The translations under genes and the position numbers were made by a program. From the NCBI GenBank assembly GCA_027627225.1, contig CM051029.1, positions 5,357,454-5,421,453 on the forward strand: DNA of 64,000 nucleotides. The letters run 5' to 3'. This document shows positions 34,703 through 45,310 of the stretch, one piece after another. The DNA comes from Congeria kusceri (Eukaryota > Mollusca > Bivalvia > Myida > Dreissenidae). Numbering within the stretch: position 1 is the stretch's first letter; every line of letters begins with the position of its first letter. Below the pieces are notes generated by a model. The model ran no database searches, had not been told where the DNA came from, and worked only from the letters and a program-made list of their open reading frames with translations.

Positions 34703-37700
34703 CTTGTACGGCAATGTTCTAATTGCGTTAAGTCGCAAAGACGTTAAATGGTCGTCTTTGTTGTGGACATGTGCATCAGATTTGTTGGTTTGTTTGGTTA
34801 TTTATATATTGCTTTCATCTTTTTTGCAACACATTTTAAATTGCTAACTAAATGTATGTGTAAAAATAAAAAATACACAGTAACATTACCGAATCTGCGT
34901 ATTTCATAACTCGCGTTTGTATTTGAGGTATCTTCATATCTCCTGTGAAACACAGTATAACCAAATAGTAAACGATAAATCAATGCTCATAACAATATTT
35001 TTTATTTATTAGTTCTTTATTACAACTTTCGACACAAGAGGCGTATAGGATACGATTGTAAAAAACAAAGCAGTCTTACTTTTGACATTATATCATCGTT
35101 TTTTAAGGTATTATAGGCACACCAAACTCATAGACAACGCTTTCATGCGTGTGATCTTAAGGATGCATACAATTTCACTTACCCTTGCCCAAGTATGTCT
35201 TCGTATTGAACTACGTCTTGTAGTTGTTCTGAAATATAAATGAATAAAAAAACACCATATGCTTGTATATCTTTACGATTAAAGAAAAAACAACAACATA
35301 AATTGACCTAAATTGATTTTTATACATTAAATGTACAATACAGTGATATATGTGTTTATAATAAATTTCATTAATTGGACTATACAGATTTATATATGTC
35401 GTGAAAAAAATATAGTCATATCCGAAACTTCGTTATAAGTCATATCGTTACAACCGATGACGAATTAATTGAAATATATGGGGATCTGGCCTGGACCTTG
35501 AATTCAGCATCGCTATAAGCGATATCGTTATAAGTGGAATATTACGTTATATAAAATAAATGCATAGAACCATATGCATTAAGCTCAAGTTCGTAATGTA
35601 TTTTCTACATTTACATGCATTTCCACTCAGAGTTTTTATGTTACAATCGGTTCCGTTATTACATTATAAAATCGTACCGTTATTTATATTGTGTTCAAAG
35701 GTCAACACAAATAACACCACGCACAACATTTTTAGAAATGTTAGATTTTTTATTTCAATAAGCAACATGAATGCACGGATTTAGCCATCCCGAAGTATAA
35801 ACATAAGGACTAATAGTGTAATAAAGTCATATACAGGCAGAGAGGTATTTAACTTTACTTGGAGGTTTTCTTTTCATCGTCCACAGCACACCAACAACCA
35901 GTATGGTTACTAAAGCTAATCCACCAACAGCTCCTCCGACAGCAGCCGCTGTTTTTCCAGAGGACGCTTGACCTGTCATGATTAAAGTTCTTATCATGAT
36001 CATCATGATCATGATCATCATCATCATCGCCATCGTCATCGTGATCATCATCATTATCATCGTCATCATCATCATCATTACATGTATCGTTATCGTAGTT
36101 GTTAACCGAGATTGCGCTTCTGCTAACATGACGCATGTTAATTAATATTACATGTTTTAAGTTCATCAGTTAGTGAGTAGTATTATATTATTATCAAATA
36201 AAGTAACCACCATCATCAACATATATCAGCAATGTGCAATAATCAAAATGAAATTAATGCTTTATATCTGTGTTTATATTTCTTACATTTATTCCCTATA
36301 CGTTGAATTATAAAAACTACGAAGATGCTGCTGTCAGTTATGATTTAAAAGCAACCGATATGTCTGTATCTTGTTCTTGTTTTATAAGATATACTTACTC
36401 TTGTTATTGAGTGTCGTAGCGGTAACGACGTCTGTCTCTTCAGATTTACCTGCGATGCTTCTTGCGAACATTTTAATCAGATACGTTGTCCCAGAGTGCA
36501 ACTCAGTAAGTGTATACATAAACGTGTACGCCGACACATTCACGTCAATCCATTGTTTTGTGGAATCCTTAGTTTATATTGTATAACAAATGCCTGTTCT
36601 TCACCACCATTGAAACCTGGTTCCCATTCCACTGTTAATGAATCTACCCCCAACGAACCTTCTTTGACATGAAGATTTGTAGGAGATTCATGTTTGACTG
36701 AAGGACAAAATTTAAACGATGATAACATCAATGTGTCAAGTCAAAATGTAATATCGACGAAAGATTACATCAGCAGATAACGTGGACTTACAGTTATAGA
36801 TAAGTTGATATTTAATTACACAATAATGAATTATGCATTACCATGTGCTCGAAGTTCATATTCCTGTGTTGCGTTTCCTAGCTCATTGTAAACGCTAACC
36901 ACGTATATTCCGAAGTCCTCGCTTTGTAAACTGGAGATAGACAGGTTTGTTTGCAGACCATCTGCAGAAACATAAACCTCGACTGTCCTAGAGTCATATA
37001 TAATTTCCCATTTTGAGCCGTTCAGCCTGTACCACAAATACGCAGATCTGTTAGGTGGCGGGTACGCCTTTATTGTAAACGTTAACACCACGGATCCGTT
37101 TAGTGTCCTCGAGATATTCGTGACAGGGGGAGAGAATGGGGATGATCTCGGTGCACCTGATAATGTACAGTTGCAGAATGTGCCGAGTATTCTCACACGT
37201 ATACTCGAAAATAAAATATTCGAATCAGTAAATAAAGCGTCTATATACGATTAAAAATACTAGTAACCATGTAATGAAAACCTCTCATATATACAATCTC
37301 CTTATTAAGATACCACACAAATGTGAAATCAGTTATGATTTTGAAGATACCCAAGTTATGGATTATAAAATATTGTATTCGCATTTCTTGTGCTTTTCCA
37401 TTATTTTTTGTTTCATTTCAGTAACAACTGTTTGGAAATAATGGAATATGTCGAGTTTTATGATTCATTAAGAAATCAATTGATTCTCAATTAAATACCT
37501 ACAGTGACACGATCGTGTTGAATAGTTCAGCATTCGACATCAAACACGAACACTATATTTAATAATTACAAATCGTGATGTCCCTTTATACCTCAGTTGA
37601 AAAGAAGAAAAACACTCCTTACATTTAACGAATACCTCTATTACTTGTTCTTGCATCTGTGTTGAATGAATATTGCTGCCTTGACATCTGTAAACCGCCA

Positions 37701-40700
37701 CATCGTATTCACACCTAGCGTGTGGAATGGTTGCTAGGAGTGATTGAGTTTGTCCGCTTTCTAAAATGCGCGTATTGTTCTTGATCGAGATATTTGCTAC
37801 TGGATCACTGTCAAACTCACAAACTAACTGAACATTGTCGCGTTCCTTAACAATAATTGTGGTTTGATTTTCGAAACCAACCACAAAGTATCGCTTTATC
37901 TGAGCAGCGTCTGAAAGATACAATTGTTGTCCTATAAGTACTCAATGTTGAATTATAAATGGCGTATTGTATATCACTTAATATTTATAAAAGTTGCCTT
38001 TAGAAAAGTTCATTTAAATTGAAATCATTAATTATAAATCACCAAATGCAACCAGTACATAATATATTATATAATATATATTATGTATGCTACAGGATTT
38101 TAATAGTTTAAATACATTGACAAAGGAATGCATACACTGTACATCTAAGTAGAAACTAGTTTCGGCATAACCCTGCTCGGCGCTACAACCGGTAGGCTCC
38201 ATTGTGTTGGAAGCAGTACATTTATAACGACCTTCATCAGTAAGCTTAATATCTGCTATTGATAGATGTTCCCCTGACATGGTTGAGACATGTTCGCGCA
38301 TCCACTGAACTGTTGTTACCGTTGGGTTGCCAGCAGTGTAGGGACACGCAACAGACAGGTTTGTTTTCAAAAGTGCCGTCAGGGTTTCAAGGCGGTCAAC
38401 TGTTGGAGGTACTACAATGTGTTCAAAATGTAGAGTAAGTCATCTTGATTAAAATTCTATAAACCCAACAAACCCACAAATAAAAAACACTTAGACAATG
38501 CGTGGTTTACTGGGAACACCTATAATCATTCTAGTTATATGAAATATTGTATGAAATGACGTTTCCCCTAGCCCTAATTTATTCATTTTAAGTATAAAAT
38601 AACGTTGTTTTTTTAAGTTAAATAAACAAATAAAATACAATGAGTATATGTTGTTTAAAATATATACTACATGCGCATGTCTGAGTTTTGAACGTTCCTT
38701 GAATGTTCTTTGCATATTTACATACGGGGCACAAGTTGTCCAATTTAAGAATTGAATTTGTTTATGCAACTCGTACTACTGTTATTTTTTTGTTTTTGTT
38801 ATTATTGCCAGTGCTTGCCTCAAGTTTCTAGATGAAAAGTCGATATGTTTGTTCCATAAACTGTACCATCGAAAGTGGTGTCCATTACGTTTGCAGCAGT
38901 GCAGGAATATGTACCATTTTGATTCAAAGTAATGTTTTCCAGATGTAAAACATTGCTTGACTCATGTATGTTTGGTTCCCAAGTGTATGTGGGATCTGGT
39001 TTGCTGATGGATATGCAGGACACTTTGACAGATTGTCCTTTGACAACTTTGAGGTGACTTCTCGAAATCTCTTGACCACACGTATTGAATCTCAGCACAG
39101 GCATTTCCGGTGGGTCTAAAACGTCAATATCCATGGAGTATTAGCAGTTAAACAGTACTTTTTTATAATAATTACTTTTTTTCTTTTATAACAGAATAAT
39201 ATTCTTAAAAAAAACGTATGTTATGTCATAACAGAGTATGCATATAAAACAAATAAATAAATAAATAAATAAGTCATATATATATATATATTGTATATTA
39301 TATATCATACTCACAGTATGCTGTGACGTTCAAATATGCAGACCTAGACGAGCACACGATAGGTTTACCAGTGGGGTCCATACAATTGCTAGCATTGCAG
39401 ATGACAAAGCTATTGGTATTTATTGTTTGATTCCAAAATTCCCCTTGTGCAGAGATCACTCCTTGTTCTGACCATACATAATTGGGTTGTGGGTTCGAGC
39501 TGCTGTGGTATTATATGTGCACAACACGACCTCTTATAAAAGTAATTGCGTTTACTTCTGTTGGCTGAATTGGCCCTCTATGGTAGAGGGTTGGTGTTGT
39601 TACAGGATCTGTGAAGGAATTAACAAGTGTAATTTTATCAATCAAAATAATTAAATAAACAGAACATGCATTTTATTTTGAAATATTACATATATTCACA
39701 TCGACTCGGAAAATAAAATGCAACAACTTCCACATTTAAGTCACATTTCATATATTTGTTAGTTATTACCTACATAATATTTCTAATGTAAACTGCTGTT
39801 CAACGGACCGTTCTACAGACTGTTGAAACGATGGATTCATAAGGTTTACTATCCGAATGGAGTAGCTATTATCTCCATTTGCTTTCAAAGCCTCTATCCA
39901 CAAGTCTTGACCATTGAATGTCCCGCTGAAGGGATGTGTCCATGCATACCTCGAAGGTGGTGGATTACTAACGCTCGTGCATGTCATTCGGAACGATTCA
40001 TTTCTTATTGCACGTACAACATTAGAGATGACATTGAAATTCCCAACTCTGCATTCTGGAGCACGGGGCGGATCGTAAAATACACAAAATATGTACAAAC
40101 GTATATAAATGCAATGGAATGAAATAGCGCTACTTAATTTTAGTCACACTATCAACAAAGTGAAACTCCAGCTGCATCAGCAGGAAAGAACCCTTCACAG
40201 TAGCACAAACATAAATTAAGTACTACTCAATGAAAACATTGCATTGTAATTATTATAATAATAATTATTATTATTATTATAATTATTATTATTATTATTA
40301 TTATATATTATTATTAATTGTATTATTATTATTATTGTTTGATACATACATAAAACATCAGCTGATATATTTGTGGTTCTAATCACTTCCACAGATTGAC
40401 CATAAGTCGGTGACAGCGTACTGTTAGCTCTGCATGTATAAACACCAGCATCATTTGTTTGAACGTTCGTAATCGTTAATACAGATGTGCTCCTCGTAGC
40501 GGCCTTAGGCGTTATCCACGTCACTGTCGGTGCAGGATTTCCATCACTGCTGCATGACAGACTAACTGTCTGAGTTTCTATTGTTTGATATATTCCACTG
40601 ACTGTGTTGCCATGGTCCACAATAAGGGGCTTGGTCGGAAAACCTGAAATGAATTCATGTTATATATGTTGAATGCAGTATTGTTAAATAATTACAAATA

Positions 40701-41100
40701 CATGAACCAAATTTACATGAGTTATATTTTATATAATTATGATATTATTAGTCACGCTTACATAATACATCTATCAGTGGTGAAGTGGTAGACATGATCT
40801 GTCCGTAACCGTTGGATACATTACAGTAGATTCTCTCGCCATTATCATCTGCGGTTGGAGTGAATGTCAAATAACTTGTAGTCATATCGCCAGATTTGTT
40901 GCTAGCGGTACTACTGTTGGCGAATGATGTGATATCTGAGTCATCACCATAGAAACCAGGGCTTCTATTGTCGGTGTACCAACCTATGACAGGTTTGGGT
41001 CTACCGATGGATGAAGTGCATGAGAAGATGCTCGTTGTGACATTGTCAAGTAGGGAAACCGTGTCTTCTCGGGGTGTTATTCCCACGTTACCAACTGGAA
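34444..41100 (-). CDS. Ig/FN3 transmembrane receptor gene, ITIM-type tail (may be inactivated)
   Basis: Twelve exons can be read on the minus strand: eight Ig-like (41100-36842), one FN3 (36697-36399), one transmembrane (35972-35859), one ITIM exon (35228-35183) and a tyrosine-rich terminal exon ending 34444. All Ig, FN3 and TM exons are phase 1-1 (two bases finish the split codon; one base is left over), the usual modular IgSF arrangement. Eight Ig plus one FN3 plus a single TM is also the nephrin architecture, but the exon plan differs and more Ig exons may lie upstream, for example 53044-53305. Expected product: a type I surface protein for adhesion or inhibitory signalling. Lesions: lost acceptor before exon 3, TAA in exon 4, lost donor after exon 5, frameshift in exon 9. 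Signal peptide and promoter not found. Confidence 0.8.
35183..35228 (-). CDS. 46-bp cytoplasmic exon 11 with an ITIM
   Basis: Acceptor 'atatttcag' then 'AACAAC'; strong donor 'AAGG' then 'gtaagtg'. Entering in phase 1 from the TM exon it reads 'KQLQDVVQYEDILGQ' and leaves two bases (phase 2). 'VQYEDI' fits the ITIM consensus (I/V/L/S)xYxx(I/V/L), which in other receptors recruits SH2-domain phosphatases when phosphorylated. The short size and both splice sites support a real microexon. Confidence 0.75.
35859..35972 (-). CDS. transmembrane exon 10
   Basis: Acceptor 'catgacag' then 'GTCAAGC'; donor 'CCAA' then 'gtaaag'. Encodes a short Ser/Gly/Ala stalk, a hydrophobic stretch ('GGLALVTILVVGVLWTM') long enough to cross the membrane, and a basic stop-transfer 'KRKPPS'. 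Phase 1-1 (114 bp). The longer poly-Met and poly-Asp frames over the neighbouring (ATC)n tract are artefacts. Confidence 0.85.
35985..36090 (+). repeat. (ATC)n-type microsatellite in the intron before the TM exon
   Basis: 'catgatcatcatgatcatgatcatcatcatc', then 'catcgtcatcatcatcatcatt'. It includes the self-complementary repeat 'atgatcat'. It lies 15-115 bp upstream of the exon 10 acceptor. Confidence 0.9.
36399..36697 (-). CDS. FN3 exon 9 with a one-base frameshift
   Basis: Acceptor 'tccttcag' then 'TCAAACA'; donor 'AAGA' then 'gtaagta'. First half: 'PTNLHVKEG', 'LTVEWEPGFNGGEEQAFVI', 'QYKL'. Near 36571 the frame shifts, and the second half continues as 'DSTKQWIDVNVSAYTF', 'LHSGTTYLIKMFARSIAGKS' and 'EETDVVTATT'. 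Conserved FN3 Trp and Y-x-I-x-x-x-A-x-S-x-x-G positions are visible. Length 299 is one base short of phase 1-1, so one base is missing. Confidence 0.85.
36842..37156 (-). CDS. Ig exon 8, lacks disulfide cysteines
   Basis: Acceptor 'attatcag' then 'GTGCACC'; donor 'CATG' then 'gtaatg'. The fold pattern is clear ('SVVLTFTIKAYPPPN', 'YLWYRLNGSKW', 'SEDFGIYVVSVYNELGN'), but Phe and Val stand where both Ig cysteines are expected. Length 315, phase 1-1. Membrane-proximal Ig domains without the disulfide are known in other families, so this need not be a lesion. Confidence 0.8.
37623..37910 (-). CDS. Ig exon 7
   Basis: Acceptor 'tctttcag' then 'ACGCTGC'; donor 'AAAT' then 'gtaagg'. Both cysteines are present ('VQLVCEFDSDP', 'YDVAVYRCQGS'), but the core tryptophan is replaced in 'ANISIKNNTR'. 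Length 288, phase 1-1. Confidence 0.8.
38136..38411 (-). CDS. Ig exon 6
   Basis: Acceptor 'attgtag' then 'TACCTCC'; donor 'CAGT' then 'gtatgc'. Core 'LSVACPYTAGNPTVTTVQW' and 'TDEGRYKCTASNTM', ending 'SFYLDVQ'. Length 276, phase 1-1, no lesion. Confidence 0.9.
38822..39115 (-). CDS. Ig exon 5, donor site damaged
   Basis: Acceptor 'ttttag' then 'ACCCACC'. Core 'VKVSCISISKPDPTYTW' and 'NQNGTYSCTAANVM'. By phase, the exon should end 'ACT T' and be followed by GT. The sequence is 'acttgaggcaag': no GT, consistent with loss of one T from 'gtaggc' (compare the donor of exon 3, 'gtaggt'). Read-through gives an immediate TGA. A GC donor at 'gag' then 'gcaagc' is conceivable but would include the TGA. 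Confidence 0.75.
39237..39310 (+). repeat. (AAAT)n and (TA)n microsatellites
   Basis: 'aaataaataaataaataaat', then 'atatatatatatattgtatat', just downstream of the exon 4 donor (minus-strand sense). Confidence 0.85.
39315..39608 (-). CDS. Ig exon 4, carries an in-frame stop
   Basis: Acceptor 'ttcacag' then 'ATCCTG'; donor 'T' then 'gtgagt'. Length 294, phase 1-1. Frame: 'RVVHI', TAA (39511-39513), 'YHSSSNPQPNYVW', then 'NSFVICNASNCMDPTGK'. The stop falls where the first Ig cysteine segment should be, and the expected Cys reads Tyr. Both splice sites are intact, so the stop would be included in any normal transcript. Confidence 0.75.
39774..40073 (-). CDS. Ig exon 3, acceptor site mutated
   Basis: Core 'SFRMTCTSVSNPPPSRYAW'; donor 'T' then 'gtaggt'. 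Sister exons start with two bases followed by a CCN codon, right after AG. Here the corresponding junction is 'attttacg' then 'ATCCGCCC', so AG has become CG (40074-40075). The second Ig cysteine is also missing ('NSYSIRIVNLM' where sisters have TCR). Length 300 restores phase 1-1 if that junction is used. Confidence 0.75.
40162..40212 (+). repeat. second copy of the 'aaactccagctgcatcagcagg' motif
   Basis: Nearly identical to 22682-22730 over about 35 bp; lies in the intron between Ig exons 2 and 3. See that entry. Confidence 0.7.
40245..40342 (+). repeat. (TTA)n microsatellite
   Basis: About 95 bp of 'ttattatta' triplets with 'aat' interruptions, ending about 8 bp from the donor of Ig exon 2. 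Confidence 0.9.
40350..40643 (-). CDS. Ig exon 2
   Basis: Acceptor 'atttcag' then 'GTTTTCC'; donor 'T' then 'gtatgt'. Canonical I/C2-set core: 'VSLSCSSDGNPAPTVTW' and 'NDAGVYTCRANS'. Length 294 fits phase 1-1. No lesion seen. A (TAA)n tract lies immediately downstream in the intron. Confidence 0.9.
40762..41100 (-). CDS. Ig exon 1 of the 34-41 kb gene
   Basis: Acceptor 'gttaag', then 'TTCCAGTTGG'; donor 'T' then 'gtaagc'. First cysteine and tryptophan in 'CTSSIGRPKPVIGW', second cysteine in 'NGERIYCNVSNGYG', and the D-x-G pattern 'ADDNGERIYC' before it. Length 339 fits phase 1-1. It carries an extra Ser/Thr-rich insert ('SFANSSTASNKSGDMTTS') between the two cysteines, longer than in the other Ig exons, with possible N-glycosylation sites. 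No lesion seen. Confidence 0.85.
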
Positions 41101-41821
41101 CTTAACATAAATAGCAATTTATCATGCCACTATGCTGATAGCGGCCTGATACGAAGGGGTCTGATATTTGTTTTATATCAGGTCACTAGCTTTTATATCA
41201 GTTAATGTTTGGATGTACGTCATATTACTCGGAATCAACTATAAAGTCAACAGTTTCAGTAAAAATGAATCCGATTCAACCAAACAAACAATTTGATACC
41301 ATTTACGTGTATAGTTTATTATTTGTAATCCTCATACATCACAAAAACGCTATTTTTTAATATTCGCACAAACCCGCACTTTGGTAGTGGTTTGACATCA
41401 TCTGTGGAACAATAAATCATTCATACACAATTATTTCAATACATTCCAACTAAATGCACTACAAATCACTACACAAGATCAGTTTTGTTGTGCCCCAAAC
41501 ATTTTTGAAAAAAAAATGAACACGTTATAGTCAATATTGACATGATCTTGAACATGACAATATCAATACACAACTCCAAAATGGCGTCTCCAAACAATTC
41601 GGCGATGCGTGTTCTTCGACGAAATGGATGGTTGCAATACATTTCAGTTTGCATTTTTCAATAGTATATGAATGAACGTGAGTGTAATATATGCATTCGT
41701 TGTGAAAACGGTTCATTTATCTTTACGATGTGTTAATAATAAGATACTATACAGTCAACTTTCAGAAATACATAACCACATGCACTAGAACGTGCAAATA
41801 TGATAGATAGAAGAACAGGTT

Positions 41822-41922
41822 ACTGTCTTGTATTGTGTAATATATCAGGTTCGGCACGAATAAAACAGTATATATTATGATAAGCCTCATCTGATATATT
41901 ACACAAGACCAGGTAGTTATAT
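41822..41922. repeat. about 100-bp inverted repeat
   Basis: 'gtcttgtattgtgtaatatatcag' at about 41825 pairs with 'ctgatatattacacaagac' at about 41892. The inside includes 'ggttcggcacgaataaaac'. A further 'cctgatac'/'tatcaggtcac' pair lies at 41148-41186. It could be a very short foldback element. No coding content. Confidence 0.6.
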
Positions 41923-42896
41923 GTCATTATCTATATATCATACCTGAACATTTTAGCAAACAGCAGTAAAACTTATTGCACAGGAAGCCGTTTCATCAAT
42001 GGCTGCAGAGCAGTTGCAAGTGTATATGTAAGTTGCACGTTTAATTTTATTGATTTGCAACCCGTAGACAATGCGTTTCAATCATGCGGTCGCAAATTTC
42101 AATAGTTTAAACACCACTCATTCCGTATTCCGTGACGTTAATTACGCGCGCGACTGTCAGACGATTTGTAAAGAAACATGGCTACCCGATCGGTGAACTG
42201 GGCAAAGTCAGAGGGGGAAGTTCTTGCCTAAAGCTTGATAGAATGCAATTTCATTTTAACTGGAAAATTCTCTAGCACAGTCACACAAAAACAAAGGATA
42301 TGACAATGACTGATTCTATAGAATCGTGAGAATATTGTTTCATGTTAAACATATAATAAAAAATACAATATTGGTTTGTTTGGTCAAGATAAAGGAACTG
42401 AAACGAGTTTTCATTTCATACCATATCTTATAAATCGAGTTATGGAATGCTGTTAGAAAGCAAGCCTTTGGCGAGCTAAACTACGAATTTCCTGGACGAG
42501 TTTAATGAAATATGGTATGAAATGGCAACTAGTGTCAGATCTTTTTCTTCACATGTTTTGAAACGAAATAAAACCCTAAGAAATGTTGGTAAATCCTAAA
42601 AGTGGTGTACTGAAGTGACGTCATTTTATGTTGACGAAGTCATTTCACCGTAATAACATCATGCAACTAGTCAGTCAAAGAATATGCAGGCAATGAAAAC
42701 GCTCAATATGTTATCTTACAGATATGTAAGATAAAACAATTCGTAATAGCTGTATTACATGGAAAACAAGGTATAGCATGTGATAAAAAACTGTATTTAA
42801 AGCAGGTCTATGTGCATTTTAACATGTATTATTTGGTCAATTTATTGTATTTCCTAAGAAGTTCTGTTGGAATTCCAGTGCAGTTTATCCACACAT

Positions 42897-45310
42897 CGCC
42901 CCCTTAGTGCAAAAAGGTGCCAACTGACATTTTTACAAAAATTGACTGTTTTACTTATTTTGATACAATAATATGAGATCTTTATTCTGCCGAAAAATCA
43001 AAATTGAATATTGTTTTTTTTGTACCAAAATTTAACAAAACAAAAAGGTACCAAGATATAGACCATAATTATCTTAGTGGAAAAAGGTACCATTTGACAT
43101 ACGGCTCCTTTTTGTATCAACTGTTTTTGGTTTTTCTTTGTACTGCTGATACAGAACTTTGGAGCAAATAGCACATTTTGCTCATATTAAAGTAACACTT
43201 TTTATTTAAATGAATCGTAATATAAGAAAATGTTTATATGGTATTTTTGAACTAATTATCGGCAGTGAATACACATCCAAGGTGCTTAAAGGACTGATAA
43301 CAAAGTGTCCAGTTTCTCAGTGCTTAGGATTCTAATATTGTTTTTTTTATATATAATGGGCCAATTAACACGGTGTTTTTGTGTATTGCTAAAACAGAGA
43401 GATGTTGAATTCTTTAAAAGGATTTGGATTGAAGCATTCACTAGCAGGATATACAAAAGGTGATGGTCGGTTAATATTTTATGAATATTTCAAATCATGA
43501 AGAAAAAATAAGCTGTAAGTATTTTATTTTCTTATTTGCAATAATTATAGGCATCATTATAATAATTGTTTTCGAGAGAATTGACATGCAACATTTATTC
43601 AAATGTACACTGATTGTGAATTTCAGTAAAAATTTATGCAGACAAAATAATCACTTACATTTATGGTTGTTTGTTTAAATAAATTAGCCTTTAATAAAGT
43701 TATAATTTCAATGTTAATACATAATTAGACGATTACTGATTTTAAGCAATATCAACTATATACATGAATATAAAATAATGATTTTACAGTTAGGCAAATA
43801 AGTAATATTTTCCCCTTTATTTATTTAATTGCAGGAAATAGAATGGTCTGTTGAAAAGATTTCACTGGCTGAGTCAATCAATTATGACAACACTTTAAAC
43901 AAATCCGCCACATAAGTATGTTAGAACGAAACTACAACGCATGCTGTGGCTGATGCAATGCATAAAGGGATTAATGAAGAACATGGCAGCGTCTCAAAAA
44001 CATTATCAACACACCTACGCAAGAACTCAACAAAAGATAACATGGGACAAAAGAGGACATGACAGCAGATGGGACAGACATAGCTATTACTGAGGCTATT
44101 CCTGCGCAAAACACTGGGAATGTTTCTAGTTCCGCCCTCACATCATCCAGCGCAACCAGAAAACGGTGCATGAGTTGCAACATTAGACTTACAAGCAGTG
44201 CTAATGACAACGTGTTCATTGGTTTGTTGTTCTATTCGATACATTTTTACAATTTACTCATTAGGAGACAAGCATGTATTATTTCGTGCATGGGATTAAA
44301 CTCAGGGCAAACCAAGGTCCTCTGAAATCTTAACATGGCTATGGCCTGAACAACAGCTGTATTTTGTCATACCAATTAAATTCATTCACATTATAGACTT
44401 AAAGAATTTTATGAAAAATAATTGTGTTAGCCTAAAACATTTCACAAATGGTCACCGATTTAACTGGCTGAATGTAAAGCCCACGCAAATCAAAACGCAA
44501 AGCATGTGCCGATGGAATATAAGACAATGTTACTGATCTGAAACAGTTATGAGCTGACAGGAAAACCACGAAATTGTTAAATAAGTAAAACATAAACAAA
44601 ACATCATCAAATTGTCAAGTATACAGACTTAAAGAAGTGATTGTCTTCTGCATGGTGCTTGCAAGTCATGTCAGTTGTCTAGGGATGACCTTGACGTGTG
44701 GAATGAAAAATATGTACATGATCATATGTGTTGTTTCTGGTATAAACAGTACCATGTATACAAAACAATGAGACAAATTTTGCAATGTTGTAAAATGACA
44801 CAATGTATACTGTCTAGTTTTGAAGATTTATTCAGAGTAAAAAAGTACCAAATGACAAATGGCACCTTCTTGCTGTCGGTAAAACATATTTTTTATTGTG
44901 CAGAAAGGTACCAAATGACAAATGGTACATTTTGCATTAATCAAATTACCTGAATTGGGAGGGTAAAAACGTGCTATATGTCATATGGTACCTTTGTCCA
45001 CTGAAATTATTATAATTTGTTGAGAAATGGTGAGGGTAAAAAGGTGCCATGTGTCAAATGGAACATTTTTCCACTGATCGTTTTATAATTTCTTGAGTGC
45101 AATAAATTACCATAAAACAAAACAAATTAAGTAATACCTAATTAATGAAGTTATTCAGTACATACTTTCTTTCAGAAGCTAACTTGCATTCTTTCAACTA
45201 ATATATAAAGTTTTACTATTATAGCTTTTATTTCAGCATAATGAAGCAATAAAATGTGATTTTCTCGAAAACAAAGAAGTCATATGTCACCTTTTTGCAC
45301 TAATGGGGCG
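42897..45310. mobile_element. 2.4-kb DNA transposon with TIRs, subterminal repeats and 4-bp TSD
   Basis: The left end 'cgcccccttagtgcaaaaag' continuing 'gtg' and the right end 'cacctttttgcactaatggggcg' are inverted matches over 23 bp with one mismatch. Both sides carry the flanking 4-mer 'acat' (42893-42896, 45311-45314), a likely target-site duplication. The TIR-like motif 'aaaaaggtaccaaatgaca', often with its own complement ('tggtacctttt'), recurs at about 43042, 43080, 44838, 44903, 44964 and 45037; the right-hand copies are spaced about 60-73 bp. No transposase is recognisable. The only open segment of note is 44059-44210 ('TADGTDIAITEAIPAQN', 'RKRCMSCNIRLTSSAND'). Probably non-autonomous. 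Superfamily not assigned. Confidence 0.8.

Noticed and set aside
35827..36166. Poly-Met and poly-Asp frames over the TM exon
   Set aside because: The 5' part is the intronic (ATC)n microsatellite. Only 35972-35859 behaves as an exon.
36842..37156. Ig exon 8 as a pseudo-exon because it lacks both cysteines
   Set aside because: Frame, phase and both splice sites are intact, and cysteine-less Ig domains exist; not sufficient evidence of decay.
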